64,000 nt of DNA, taken from the NCBI RefSeq assembly GCF_001423125.1, contig NZ_LMNW01000003.1:190734-254733 (forward strand). Direction: 5' to 3'. Below are positions 30,959 to 39,803 of this stretch, in pieces. The notes below the pieces were generated by a model that worked only from the letters and a program-made list of their open reading frames with translations, had not been told where the DNA came from and searched no databases. The position numbers and the translations under genes were made by a program. This DNA comes from Duganella sp. Leaf126 (GTDB lineage: Bacteria; Pseudomonadota; Gammaproteobacteria; Burkholderiales; Burkholderiaceae_D). How positions within the stretch are numbered: position 1 is the stretch's first letter; every line of letters starts with the position of its first letter.

Positions 30959-32911
30959 TTAATGCGGCGCCGGCATCACCTGTACTTCGATGCCCGAGAA
31001 CATCGACGGTGCGTGGTACACGCGCTGGGTCGCTTTTTTGAAATCCTCGGGTTTGGCGGTGGGAATATCGACAAAGGTCTGCGGGTTCAGGTCCACCAGC
31101 GGGAACCACGAGCTCTGGATCTGCACCATGATGCGGTGGCCGCGGCGGAAAGTGTGGTTGATGTCGGCCATGCTGTAGTTGACCGCTTCCACCTTGCCTG
31201 GCACGAACGGCTCCGGTTGCTCGAAGCTGTGACGGAACTTGCCGCGCAGCGGGTCGCCGCGGACCAGCTGCTGATAGCCGGCCATCGGGATGGCCGGCTT
31301 GGCCACGTCGGTGCGCGGGCTGTCGGGCTTGTCTGCCGACGGATAGTCGTCGGGATAGACGTCGATCAGTTTTACGACCCAGTCGGCATCGGTGCCGGTG
31401 GTGGACACGAACAGGCGCGGCTTGACCGGGCCGCTCAGGGTCACGTCCTGCTCGAGCGGCTCGCTGCGGTAGGTCAGCACGTCGGTGCGGGTCGCGGCGA
31501 AGCGCTGGTCGCCCACCATGTATTCCTTGGGCACGCCGATGGTCGGATATCCGGTGTACGGCACCGGCTTGCGCGGGTCGGCCACGTATTCATCATAGCC
31601 GTCGCCGCTGCCGGCTGGTTGTTGCCAGCCCAGTGTGCCGTTGGCGCCCAGGTACAGCGTGCGCGGCTGCGCCTGTCTGGGCGGCCAGGCCGCATACTCG
31701 CGCCAGACATTGCTGCCGGTTTCGAAGACATGGACTTCCGCCTGCCTGGGGTTGGCCACGCCTTTCAGGTGCTGTTCGAAGAACGGGAACTCGATGTTTT
31801 TGCGGAAGTATTCGCCGGTCTTGGCGCCGAACTGCACGCTGCCCAGGCTCTGACCGTCGTAGCGGCGCCAGCCGCCATGCGACCATGGTCCCATCACCAG
31901 CCCGCTATAAATGGACGGGTTGTTGCGCTTGATCGCGTGGTAGGTCGTCAGCGGTCCCTGCAAGTCTTCGGCGTCGTACCAGCCGCCCACGGTCAGCACG
32001 GCGGCCTTGATGTTTTTCAGGTGTGCGGCAATGTTGCGGCTTTTCCAGAAATCGTTATAGGTGCTGTTGGCGATGGTCGGCATCAGCAGGGCGCGCTGGG
32101 CGGCTGTCATGGTGTTGGTGATGTCGGACAGCGTCAGGTGGGACAGGAAGAACTGGTAGCCGTCCGAGGTGCCGTAATCGAAGCTGTTCCAGGATTTGGG
32201 CAGCGGGCTCGGATTTTGCGCTTCCACGAAAGCGGCGTAGAAGTCGAAGTTGGCCGCCAGCATGAAGGCGCCGCCATGGTAGGAGTCATCGTTCATGTAC
32301 AGGTCGGTCACCGGCGCCTGTGGCGACGCGGCCTTGATGGCCGGGTGCGAATCGATGATGCTGGCCGAGGTATAAAAGCCCGGGTAGGAAATGCCGAGGA
32401 TGCCGACCTTGCCGTTGTTGTTGGGAACATTCTTCAGCAGCCACTCGACCGTGTCGTACATGTCCTCGCTTTCGTTGCCTTCTCCCTTGGCGCGGTGAGG
32501 ATTCACGTGGGGCGTTGCTTCCTGCCACTTGCCCTCGGACATGTAGCGGCCGCGCACGTCCTGCTGCACGAAGATATAGCCGCTGCGCTGGAATTCCGGC
32601 GACGGGCCCAGTCGCGCCGGGTAGAAATCGACGCCATAGTGCAGTTCGTCGTCGGACTGCACGCCGGCGCTGTACGGCGTGCGTTCCATCAGGAACGGGT
32701 AGCGGCGGCTGGCGTCCTTGGGCACATACACGGCCGTGAACAGGCGGGTGCCGTCGCGCATCGGGATGCGGTATTCGTACTTGGTGTACTGCGCGCGCAC
32801 GCTGGCGGCGCCGGACATGGCGGGCGCGTCGTCAGCATGGGTGAATGGCGCGGTGAGGCTGGCCACGCCAAGGACAATGGCGCAGGCGAGGGGACGGAGG
32901 CGGAGGGTCAT
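30959..32911 (-). CDS. CocE/NonD family hydrolase (secreted, alpha-amino-acid ester hydrolase-like)
   Basis: A 650-aa exported enzyme with a signal peptide ending near THADDA. The alpha/beta-hydrolase domain has RDGTRLFTAVYVP, MERTPYS, the DVRGRY motif, nucleophile elbow GISYPGFYT (Ser) and the His region MGPWSHGGW. A C-terminal jelly-roll X-Pro dipeptidyl-peptidase-like domain follows (about 430-640, e.g. RLFVSTTGTDADWVVKLIDVYPD), and FRRGHRIMVQIQSSWFP is characteristic. Close family members hydrolyse alpha-amino acid esters, beta-lactam side chains or glutaryl-7-ACA. The start at 32911 has CAGGA 6 bases upstream. The gene is divergent from a PEP-CTERM gene across a long regulatory gap. Confidence 0.9.
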   Translation of the reverse strand: MTLRLRPLACAIVLGVASLTAPFTHADDAPAMSGAASVRAQYTKYEYRIPMRDGTRLFTAVYVPKDASRRYPFLMERTPYSAGVQSDDELHYGVDFYPARLGPSPEFQRSGYIFVQQDVRGRYMSEGKWQEATPHVNPHRAKGEGNESEDMYDTVEWLLKNVPNNNGKVGILGISYPGFYTSASIIDSHPAIKAASPQAPVTDLYMNDDSYHGGAFMLAANFDFYAAFVEAQNPSPLPKSWNSFDYGTSDGYQFFLSHLTLSDITNTMTAAQRALLMPTIANSTYNDFWKSRNIAAHLKNIKAAVLTVGGWYDAEDLQGPLTTYHAIKRNNPSIYSGLVMGPWSHGGWRRYDGQSLGSVQFGAKTGEYFRKNIEFPFFEQHLKGVANPRQAEVHVFETGSNVWREYAAWPPRQAQPRTLYLGANGTLGWQQPAGSGDGYDEYVADPRKPVPYTGYPTIGVPKEYMVGDQRFAATRTDVLTYRSEPLEQDVTLSGPVKPRLFVSTTGTDADWVVKLIDVYPDDYPSADKPDSPRTDVAKPAIPMAGYQQLVRGDPLRGKFRHSFEQPEPFVPGKVEAVNYSMADINHTFRRGHRIMVQIQSSWFPLVDLNPQTFVDIPTAKPEDFKKATQRVYHAPSMFSGIEVQVMPAPH

Positions 32912-33256
32912 GGCATTCCTGTGGTGGATCGGCAAACTTGCATAGTCGTACTTAGTTTACTGCAGTGGATAACTTTCGCTGCGATAAATTTGCGCAGGCA
33001 TGCTTTTCCCTTTCTAAACAATGGTTTGGCAAACGCCGTTCGTGCTTGTTAACAGCCTTATCCACAGAAAGTGTTAACAAGATGCGAAAACGACAGTTGC
33101 TCCTTTCCTAAGTAATTCTTAATAAACAGCCCGGTTATGTTATCTACCGCACAGTTGGCTTTTGCACAAAAATGTATGCTTTATGTTATCGAATGAATGC
33201 ATTCGGTAAGGGTCATTGCCAACAAGGCAAATTTACTAAAATACGGAAAAAACCAA
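32912..33256. other. Divergent regulatory gap with hairpins, no gene
   Basis: 345 A+T-rich bases between the CocE hydrolase and the PEP-CTERM gene. No coding region is credible. It contains the inverted repeat with a DnaA-box-like centre listed separately, and in the leader of the plus-strand gene two small hairpins (CGAATG...CATTCG near 33190 and TTGCC-AACAA-GGCAA near 33217-33231). The size and composition suggest complex regulation of the plus-strand gene. Confidence 0.6.
33045..33081. promoter_or_regulatory. Inverted repeat CTTGTTAACA/TGTTAACAAG around a DnaA-box-like 9-mer
   Basis: Perfect 10-bp arms at 33045-33054 and 33072-33081, each itself containing the palindrome TGTTAACA, are separated by 17 bases that include TTATCCACA (33058-33066), an exact match to the DnaA-box consensus. 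The two GTTAAC centres are 25 bases apart. This looks like a paired operator; the binding protein is unknown. Confidence 0.5.
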
Positions 33257-33847
33257 ATGAAAATCAAACAAGTACTGTTCGCTTCCCTGATCGCTGGCGC
33301 ATCGCTGGTCGCCTCGTCTGCCTACGCAGCACAAGTTGGTAAAACCGTCTCCATCAATCTGGAAGCGGATGGCGAAGGCGGCTTCAACGCCTACTTCGGT
33401 AACACCTTCTACAAGGCTGATCAAAACAATACCTTCAGCGACAAATTCATGTTCAACCTGGGTACCGGCTTCGACTCGACCTCGTCGCTGACCTCGAGCT
33501 ACCTGAAATCGGCGACCACCAAGGATCTGGTCATCACCAGCTACAACCTGGTCAAATACGATCCAACCACCAACAATGTGCTGACCACCTACACCGGTAT
33601 CAACACCCTGGGCAACGGCCTGAACGCCAAAGACGCATGGGAAATCACCACCATGGGTCTGACCGCTGGTTCGTACTACTTCCAGGTAGGCGGTCTGGTC
33701 AACGGTAACGGCGGCGGTTCGTACGCTTCCGACCTGAACATCGCCGTGGCACCAGTGCCAGAAGCAGAAACCTACGCCATGATGGTTGCCGGCCTGGGCC
33801 TGTTGGGCGTGGTTGCACGTCGTCGCAAGGCTGCCAAGCAAGCCTAA
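33257..33847 (+). CDS. PEP-CTERM sorting domain protein, probably abundant
   Basis: A 196-aa exported protein: signal peptide KIKQVLFASLIAGASLVASSAYA, a Thr/Asn/Gly-rich beta-type body (DKFMFNLGTGFD, AGSYYFQVGGLVNGNGGG) resembling the FxDxF-type PEP-CTERM group, and the C-terminal signal VPEAETYAMM, helix VAGLGLLGVVA, RRRK. The Pro-Glu-Ala-Glu variant replaces PEP. Codon choice (ACC, ATC, CTG, GGT, AAA) and lower G+C differ from neighbours and look like those of highly expressed genes. The ATG at 33257 is preceded by an A-rich leader. A strong hairpin follows the stop. It is probably a surface or matrix protein. Confidence 0.88.
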   Translation: MKIKQVLFASLIAGASLVASSAYAAQVGKTVSINLEADGEGGFNAYFGNTFYKADQNNTFSDKFMFNLGTGFDSTSSLTSSYLKSATTKDLVITSYNLVKYDPTTNNVLTTYTGINTLGNGLNAKDAWEITTMGLTAGSYYFQVGGLVNGNGGGSYASDLNIAVAPVPEAETYAMMVAGLGLLGVVARRRKAAKQA

Positions 33848-33868
33848 GCTTCGCTGCACCTGACTTTC

Positions 33869-33900
33869 CGCGGGGCGGACGCGCAAGCGTCCGCCCCGCG
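33869..33900 (+). terminator. GC-rich terminator-like hairpin after the PEP-CTERM gene
   Basis: A perfect 14-bp stem (33869-33882/33887-33900) with a GCAA tetraloop, 21 bases after the stop. The T run after it is short, so termination may be partial or the hairpin may instead protect the mRNA. Confidence 0.65.
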
Positions 33901-34005
33901 ATCGTTTACGGGCATGACGCGTGTTACGTGCGCGCGCGCGGCCCGACCAGGGCCCTGTGCCACAATGAACCCCCGGCGCCGCTGGCGCCTTCTACCCGGA
34001 GCATC

Positions 34006-34629
34006 ATGGACGACCGTCATTTCTACCAGCCAGCGCAGGGCCACGGCCTGCCGCACGATCCGTTCAACGCCATCGTCGGTCCGCGCCCGATCGGCTGGAT
34101 CTCGTCGCACTCGGCCGCCGGGGTGCTGAACCTGGCGCCCTACAGTTTTTTCAATGCCTTCAATTACACGCCGCCGCTGATCGGCTTTGCCAGCATCGGC
34201 CGCAAGGACACGCTGCGCAACATCGAGGAAACCGGAGAATTCGTCTGGAACCTGGCCACGCGCCCGCTGGCCGAAGCGATGAACGCCAGCTGCGCACCGG
34301 CGCCGCCCGAGGTGAACGAGTTCGACCTGGCCGGCCTGGCCACGGCGCCGTCACGCATCGTCGGCGTGCCGCGCGTGGCGGCCAGCCCGGTCTCGTTCGA
34401 ATGCAAATGCAGCCAGATCATCCGGCTGCAGGGCGCCTCGGGGGACGTCACCGATACCTGGCTGGTAATGGGCGAGGTGGTGGGGGTGCACATCGCGCGT
34501 GCGCTGCTGCGCGATGGCGTGTACGACACGGCCGCCTCGCAGACCATCCTGCGCGCGGGTGGCCCGGCCGACTACTTCGAGATCAGTGCCGACACCCTGT
34601 TCCGGATGCGGCGGCCCGATTACCCTTAA
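34006..34629 (+). CDS. Flavin reductase family protein
   Basis: A 207-aa protein with the FMN-binding split-barrel of the flavin reductase-like family: DPFNAIVGPRPIGWISSHS, NLAPYSFFNAFNYTPPLIGFAS, KDTLRNIEETGEFVWNLAT and FECKCSQIIRL. Members reduce FMN with NAD(P)H or are flavoprotein oxygenase partners. The ATG at 34006 has CGGAG 5 bases upstream; the frame is open further up but without motif. It converges on the asparaginase gene with 26 bases between the stop codons. The role is not determined by its neighbours. Confidence 0.88.
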   Translation: MDDRHFYQPAQGHGLPHDPFNAIVGPRPIGWISSHSAAGVLNLAPYSFFNAFNYTPPLIGFASIGRKDTLRNIEETGEFVWNLATRPLAEAMNASCAPAPPEVNEFDLAGLATAPSRIVGVPRVAASPVSFECKCSQIIRLQGASGDVTDTWLVMGEVVGVHIARALLRDGVYDTAASQTILRAGGPADYFEISADTLFRMRRPDYP

Positions 34630-34655
34630 AGTCCCCTTGATCTGTCGGTGCCCGA

Positions 34656-35741
34656 TCAGTAGGTGTAGAACATCTGCTGGATCGCGCGGGTATCGCTGGT
34701 GCGGGTCAGGGCCAGCATCAGCAGGATCCGCGCCTTTTGCGGATTGAGCGTGTCGGCCGCGACGAAATCGAGCTCGTCGTCGTTGGCTTCGCCGTTGCGC
34801 GCCAGGATGCCCTGACCCACGCGGCTGGCGCGCACGATCACCACGCCCTGCTTGCGTGCGGCCACCAGCGCCGGCTTGACGGTTGCCGCCAGGCTGCCGT
34901 CACCGACGCCGGCGTGGATGATGCCCTTGGCGCCAGCCGCCACCAGCGCGTTCAGCGCCACCGGACCGACGTTGGCGTAACCATAGACGATATCGACCTG
35001 CGGCAGGGCCGTCAGCTGGCTGACATCGAATTCGGTATCGGCCGTGTGCTTGCGGGTGGACGCCCGGTAGAAATACGGCTTGTTGCCCTGGATGTAGCCG
35101 AGCAGCCCCAGTTCCGGGGTCTTGAAGCTGTCCGGGGTCGAGGTGTTGGTCTTGGTGACATCGCGCGCGCTATGGATCTGGTCGTTCAACGCCACCAGCA
35201 CGCCTTTGCCGACCGCGTCCTTGCTGGCAGCGAGCAGCACCGCGTTGTACAGGTTGATCGGACCGTCAGCCGACAGTGCCGTGCCAGGGCGCATCGCGCC
35301 CACCAGCACCACCGGCTTCTTGCTGTGCACGGTCAGGTCGAGGAAGTAGGCCGTTTCTTCCAGCGTATCGGTACCGTGGGTGATGACGATGCCATCGACA
35401 TCGGGCTGGGCCAGCAGCGCGTTGACGCGCTTGGCCAGCGTCAGCCAATGGGCGTTGGTCATGTTCTCGCTGGCGATCTGGAACACCTGCTCGCCCTTGA
35501 CCTCGGCCACTTTCGACAGCTCCGGCACCGCCTTGATCAGGGTATCGACCCCTACCGTGGCGGCCGTGTAGCCGACCGTCGTGGTGGAGCTGGCGCCGCT
35601 GCCGGCGATGGTGCCGCCGGTCGCCAGGATGGTCACATGGGCCAGTTTTTCTGCAGCCCCGGCATAGCCGCCAAGCAACATCGTGCAGGCCAGCAGGGCG
35701 TTTATGGTGCGTACCAGACGGTCAGGAAGAGGATGTGACAT
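34656..35741 (-). CDS. ansB: Type II (periplasmic) L-asparaginase
   Basis: A 361-aa enzyme with a signal peptide (VRTINALLACTMLLGGYAGA). The two catalytic threonine motifs are intact: ILATGGTIAG and ITHGTDTLEETAYFL, and VLVGAMRPGTALSADGP follows, as in E. coli AnsB. It hydrolyses L-asparagine (some also glutamine) to aspartate and ammonia in the periplasm, for nitrogen scavenging. The ATG at 35741 is preferred, with GGAG upstream; the frame extends 22 codons further without a signal. Length and motifs are normal. Confidence 0.92.
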   Translation of the reverse strand: MSHPLPDRLVRTINALLACTMLLGGYAGAAEKLAHVTILATGGTIAGSGASSTTTVGYTAATVGVDTLIKAVPELSKVAEVKGEQVFQIASENMTNAHWLTLAKRVNALLAQPDVDGIVITHGTDTLEETAYFLDLTVHSKKPVVLVGAMRPGTALSADGPINLYNAVLLAASKDAVGKGVLVALNDQIHSARDVTKTNTSTPDSFKTPELGLLGYIQGNKPYFYRASTRKHTADTEFDVSQLTALPQVDIVYGYANVGPVALNALVAAGAKGIIHAGVGDGSLAATVKPALVAARKQGVVIVRASRVGQGILARNGEANDDELDFVAADTLNPQKARILLMLALTRTSDTRAIQQMFYTY

Positions 35742-35898
35742 GCGGTCGGTCTCCAGTTGCAGTGTTATAAAGCTGGTCAGTCTAACAAAATCGCCCGCTG
35801 TCAACAATGCGCAGGGGTCGAGCGTTAAGTCGGGTACCGGGCAACGAGGAGAGGCGCAGACCGTATCGGTAGATTAAAATCGGTCCAGGGCACAGAAG

Positions 35899-36270
35899 AT
35901 GAATAAGCACATGAATTTTTCACACACCTTGCGCTGGCAAGGCGCCGGCCTGCTGGCGCTGGCCGCATTGCTGGCCACGACCGGTTGCGGCGAAAGCAAG
36001 GCCCAGAAAAGGCAGCAGGAAGCCAGCGCCGTGATCGCCATGGGCGAAAAATACGTCAGGGAGAAGGTCCGCGAGCCGAACGCCGCGCAGTTCCGCAACC
36101 AGTTCATCGGCAAAGGCGGCGCGCCGTGCGGCGAAGTCAACGCCAAGGATGCGTTTGGCGCCTACCTCGGTTACCAGCGCTATATTTCGGTGGCGCGCGA
36201 ACTGACCATGCTGGCGCAGGATATGCCGCCGGCCGAATTCGAGGAGTCGTGGCGCGAAATGTGCCGCTAG
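35899..36270 (+). CDS. Small lipoprotein of unknown function
   Basis: A 123-aa protein with a lipoprotein signal ending LATTGC (Cys about 30). The mature part has a short coiled helix (KAQKRQQEASAVIAMGEKYV) and then EPNAAQFRNQFIGKGGAPCGEVNAKDAFGAYLGYQRYI, a pattern (FRN...CGEVN-x-K-x-x-x-G-x-Y-x-G) that recurs in small uncharacterised proteobacterial lipoproteins. An alternative start is the ATG at 35911. No partner gene is evident: asparaginase lies divergent upstream, and a patatin gene converges from downstream. Confidence 0.7.
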   Translation: MNKHMNFSHTLRWQGAGLLALAALLATTGCGESKAQKRQQEASAVIAMGEKYVREKVREPNAAQFRNQFIGKGGAPCGEVNAKDAFGAYLGYQRYISVARELTMLAQDMPPAEFEESWREMCR

Positions 36271-36310
36271 GCGCCGGGCGCATGATCGCTGCGCGCCCGC
36301 AGGTCCGCTG

Positions 36311-37456
36311 TCAGCCGTCAGGATAGCGGCGGCTGTGGCGCGTGGCGCGGCGCACGTCGGGATGGCGGCCGACCGGGTGGGCCAGCGCCTCCCTGGCGCG
36401 ATCGTAGCCGTATTGCCACTGGTCGCGCACGTGCTGCACGAAGATCTCGTACGTGGGCGGCATCGCCAGTTCGATGCGGTTGCGGCTCCAGTGCAGCTTT
36501 TGCTGCAACTGCTGGCGCGCCAGCACCTTCGAGATGTCGGAGGAATCGATGCGCAGGTCGGCCAGCCAGGTATTGGCGTAACGCAGGCGCGCATTGCCGT
36601 TCAGCCCCAGCACCGCGCGCCAGGCCGGAATCGAAAACACCTGGTCGAACGCCTCCTTGAACTCCATGATCACTTGCGTGCCGAGCGTGCGCGCGATTTC
36701 GACCGGGAACAGGTCGAGTACCCCGCCGATGTATTCCGCGCCCCGGTACTGGCGGCAGCGGAAATAGATCATGTCCGCAATCGAGATGCGCGCCGCTTCG
36801 GTGATCGGCACGCTGCTGTCGATCAGCAGTTCGGGCGCGACCGCGTGCTCGCCCCAGCGCGGGTCGGCCAGCGGCGACGCCATGCCGCGCAGCGCGGCAG
36901 CGGCGCGCTCCCCGCAAAACACGGTTTCGGCGAACAGCTTGCGCTGGCCGCGCGGGCAGCCCACCTCGTGCGCCTCGAACAGCAGCTTGCCGCCGATGAT
37001 GGCCACGTCCACCTCCGGCGTGCCGCTGGCGGCAGGGAAGGGCAGTTGCGAGGGTATGTCGAACAGGAAGTCGCCGAACAGGTCCGGTATCAGCGGCGCC
37101 GGGGCCGATGACAGCTTGCGCCGCGCCGCCCGTGCCAGTGTGGCCAGCAGCGCCGCGTGGCGGGTGGACCTGAGACCGCACCAGAAATCGTACATGGCGC
37201 GCGACGACAGCCAGTCGCGCTGCGCCTGCGGCGCCGGCAGGTGGTGGATGATGGCGGCAGCAATCGCCCCGCCGCAGCTGGCGACGATCACGTCGGGCGC
37301 CTTGCCCGCCTCGCGCAGCGCGGCGTACATGCCGATGTAGATGCCGAAGCGGAAACCGCCGCCGCCCATGATCATGCAGCGCCGGTACGGTGGGGCGGAG
37401 GATGCGGCGCGCGTGGAGGACGGAGACGGGACGGGGGCAGTCGGTGCTGTGGTCAT
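36311..37456 (-). CDS. Patatin-like protein with cysteine at the nucleophile position
   Basis: A 381-aa protein. The patatin glycine loop is recognisable as MIMGGGGFRFGIYIG, and the elbow as VIVASCGGAIAAA, but the position of the usual Ser in G-x-S-x-G is Cys. The later Asp-Gly-Gly/Ala motif is also altered: the equivalent region reads EYIGGVLDLFPVE. No signal peptide is seen. The frame is intact and long, so this looks like a divergent subfamily rather than a decayed gene. It starts 41 bases after the TonB receptor gene on the same strand and is likely cotranscribed with it. Lipolytic activity should not be assumed. Confidence 0.7.
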   Translation of the reverse strand: MTTAPTAPVPSPSSTRAASSAPPYRRCMIMGGGGFRFGIYIGMYAALREAGKAPDVIVASCGGAIAAAIIHHLPAPQAQRDWLSSRAMYDFWCGLRSTRHAALLATLARAARRKLSSAPAPLIPDLFGDFLFDIPSQLPFPAASGTPEVDVAIIGGKLLFEAHEVGCPRGQRKLFAETVFCGERAAAALRGMASPLADPRWGEHAVAPELLIDSSVPITEAARISIADMIYFRCRQYRGAEYIGGVLDLFPVEIARTLGTQVIMEFKEAFDQVFSIPAWRAVLGLNGNARLRYANTWLADLRIDSSDISKVLARQQLQQKLHWSRNRIELAMPPTYEIFVQHVRDQWQYGYDRAREALAHPVGRHPDVRRATRHSRRYPDG

Positions 37457-37497
37457 GGGCCCACCTTACCACAGCAGCGCCGCCCGCGCGGCCTCGG

Positions 37498-39711
37498 TCA
37501 GAACTGGTGTTCGAGCATGATGCGCACGGCTGCGCTGGTCGGCGTGACGGTGTCGCGCCGGCGCGTGCTGGCGCCGGCGCCGTCCGCGTCGCGGAACTGC
37601 TGCCAGTTGCGCTCGCGCTGGTGCAGCAGGTTGCTGGCCGACAGGCGCAACTGGGTCCTGGCGTCGAGCTTGCGCAGCGCATACAGGTCCAGCTTGCGGC
37701 CGGGCGAGTTGCCCAGCCAGAGCTGTGTCGATTGCCGGGCGGCGACGCCGCCCTGGTAATGGAAGTCGCCGCCCACCGTCCATGCGCTGCCGGGCAGCGT
37801 GTAGTCCGCGCCCAGATTGGCGGTGACGGGCACCTGTTCTTCCAGCGTGTTGCCGGGGCCGGGTACGCGCGCCACGCGCGACCAGTTGCGCGCCAGGTTG
37901 GCGCGCAGGTCCACCGCCGGCGCCGTGGCCCGGTTCAGCAGGCGGCGCAGCGGCAGCTTCGCTTCGAGCTCGATGCCGTGCACGCTGGCGTTGCCGTTGT
38001 TGAACGGCGCCGTGATCCACACGCCGGCTTCTTCGAACAGGCGGGTCTGCGTGACATCGCGGATACGGCGCCAATACAGATTCACGCTGACCAGCGCGCC
38101 GTTACCGAGATAGTGCTCGTAGGCCGCGTCCAGGCCCCAGGCCAGTTCGGGGCGCAGCTGCGGGTTGCCCTGCTCGTCGGGATTGGTGGGGTTGTTGTTA
38201 TTGTCGATGGTGTACCGGCGCGGCACCAGCTTGGCCAGCGGCGGCGCCTTGTAGGTGCGCGCCAGCGCTATGCGCAGCACGTCCTTGTCCGGCAGCGCAT
38301 AGCGCGCCTGCAGCGAGGGGCTCCACACGGCCGAGCGGACGTCGAGCGCATCGGCGGACGTGGGGGCGCCAGCGAGCGCGCGGCTGGTCGTTTGCAGCCG
38401 CTCGTGGCGCAAACCCGCGTACAGCGAAAACTGTTTCGAGATTTCCCACTCGTCCTGCGCGAACAGCGCCAGGCGTTTGACGATGGCGCTGTAGTCGGCG
38501 TTGCTGGCGCCGGTCTGCACGCCGGCGCCATCGAAGATGGTTTCGATGCGGTCTTCGTCGCGCCGCGCGCGGCTGGCGTCCCAGCCGATAGCGAGCGCGT
38601 GGTGCGCGCCGACCGGGTGGCGCCAGGTGCCGGTGAAGGTGACGGCGGTTTCGGCGGGGCCGGCGTCGACATGGCGGTGCACGCCCGGCATGCCCTCGGC
38701 GTCCATGCCGTAAAAGTCATAGCCGGTGTCGCGACGGTTGCTGCTGGCGCCCAGCCTGGTTTCGAGCTGGTCGCCGCTGGCGAAGCCGTGGTTCCACTCC
38801 AGGTCGCTGCGCAGCATGGCGATGCGGGCGCGATAGTCCGACACGAAGCGCGGGAACTCGCTGGCGTCGCCCACCAGCGTTTGCTCGTCGGCGCGGTTGC
38901 CGATCGCAAGGCGGCGCAGGTTGGCGAAACCTTGCCAGGTCACGGTGTCGCGCTTGCCCAGGGTCCAGCTCGCGCGTGGCGCCAGGGTCAGCTTGTCGTC
39001 GCGGGTGGACTTCGGTTGCAGCGTGTGGCGCCGCACGATGGTGGCGCCGCTGTCGTCGGTCAGTATTTCGTCGTCGGTATTGGGCTGTTCCGTGCGCTGG
39101 CGCGATACGGTGGCGGCCAGGCTGTACTGGCCGTGCAGCGGGCTGCTGTCTGCCGCGGTCGAAAACTGTGTGCTGAGTGAGGGGGACGTTGCGCCGCCCT
39201 GGCGGGTGGCGCTGGCGGTGATGGTGCGCTGGCCGCGCGGCGCAGCCTTTTTCAGCACGATATTGATGCTGCCGGCCACCGCCTGGTTGCTCGATGCCGC
39301 CGTGGCGCTGCGCAGGATTTCCACCCGCTCGATCATGTCGGGCGCCACCGTATCGAGCGAAAAGCCGGCCGGCACCGGCTCACCGTTGAGCATGATCTGG
39401 GTATAGCCTTGGCCCAGTCCGCGCATGCTGATCTCGCCGCCCTGGCCGGAAGCGCCGCCGACGCTGATGCCGGGCAGGCGCTTGAGGGCGTCGGCCAGGG
39501 TCTGGTCGCCCTGGCGCACCAGATCCGCGTGCGGGTAGATGATGGCGGTGGTGGTTTCGCGCTGGCGCAGGTCGGCGCGGGTGCCGGCGACTTCCACCTG
39601 CTGCAGCTGCTGCTCTGCGGCGGGCGTCGTGGTTGCCGTGGTGGCGGTGGCTTCGGCGGGTACTGCCGGCGCTGCCAGCAGCATGCCGGCGGCGAAAAGG
39701 GATAGCGACAT
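37498..39711 (-). CDS. TonB-dependent outer-membrane receptor
   Basis: A 737-aa protein with a signal peptide (SLSLFAAGMLLAAPAVPAEA), a plug domain (about 35-150: QQVEVAGTRADLRQRET, QTLADALKRLPGISV, GEISMRGLGQGYTQIMLNG, ERVEILRSATA) and a beta-barrel ending in LEHQF. The plug style (RLPGISVGG, MLNGEPVPAGFSLD) resembles siderophore or vitamin-type receptors. The start at 39711 has CAGGA upstream. It lies 93 bases behind the M56/M23 gene and 41 bases before the Cys-type patatin gene, all on one strand, so it may be under BlaI-type control. The substrate is unknown. Confidence 0.9.
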   Translation of the reverse strand: MSLSLFAAGMLLAAPAVPAEATATTATTTPAAEQQLQQVEVAGTRADLRQRETTTAIIYPHADLVRQGDQTLADALKRLPGISVGGASGQGGEISMRGLGQGYTQIMLNGEPVPAGFSLDTVAPDMIERVEILRSATAASSNQAVAGSINIVLKKAAPRGQRTITASATRQGGATSPSLSTQFSTAADSSPLHGQYSLAATVSRQRTEQPNTDDEILTDDSGATIVRRHTLQPKSTRDDKLTLAPRASWTLGKRDTVTWQGFANLRRLAIGNRADEQTLVGDASEFPRFVSDYRARIAMLRSDLEWNHGFASGDQLETRLGASSNRRDTGYDFYGMDAEGMPGVHRHVDAGPAETAVTFTGTWRHPVGAHHALAIGWDASRARRDEDRIETIFDGAGVQTGASNADYSAIVKRLALFAQDEWEISKQFSLYAGLRHERLQTTSRALAGAPTSADALDVRSAVWSPSLQARYALPDKDVLRIALARTYKAPPLAKLVPRRYTIDNNNNPTNPDEQGNPQLRPELAWGLDAAYEHYLGNGALVSVNLYWRRIRDVTQTRLFEEAGVWITAPFNNGNASVHGIELEAKLPLRRLLNRATAPAVDLRANLARNWSRVARVPGPGNTLEEQVPVTANLGADYTLPGSAWTVGGDFHYQGGVAARQSTQLWLGNSPGRKLDLYALRKLDARTQLRLSASNLLHQRERNWQQFRDADGAGASTRRRDTVTPTSAAVRIMLEHQF

Positions 39712-39803
39712 GACGGGTCCTGTGATGGGGTGGACAAAACGCGGGCAAAAGGGGGCCTCGGCCACCGCTGACGGTGGCCGATTGCAGTCAATCTGAAGCG
39801 GGA

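Noticed and set aside
30768..30962. 64-codon open frame between the chemoreceptor and CocE genes
   Set aside because: No ribosome binding site, no recognisable product, and runs into the 3' end of the CocE gene.
33058..33066. Replication origin at the DnaA-box-like sequence
   Set aside because: A single box, no cluster, and no dnaA, dnaN, parA or rpmH nearby.
33150..33175. Sigma-54 promoter before the PEP-CTERM gene (TGGC...TTGC)
   Set aside because: The GG and GC elements are too close together for the fixed -24/-12 spacing.
37390..39180. Long plus-strand frame opposite the first TonB receptor
   Set aside because: Antisense shadow; the minus-strand receptor has a signal peptide, plug motifs and a C-terminal Phe.
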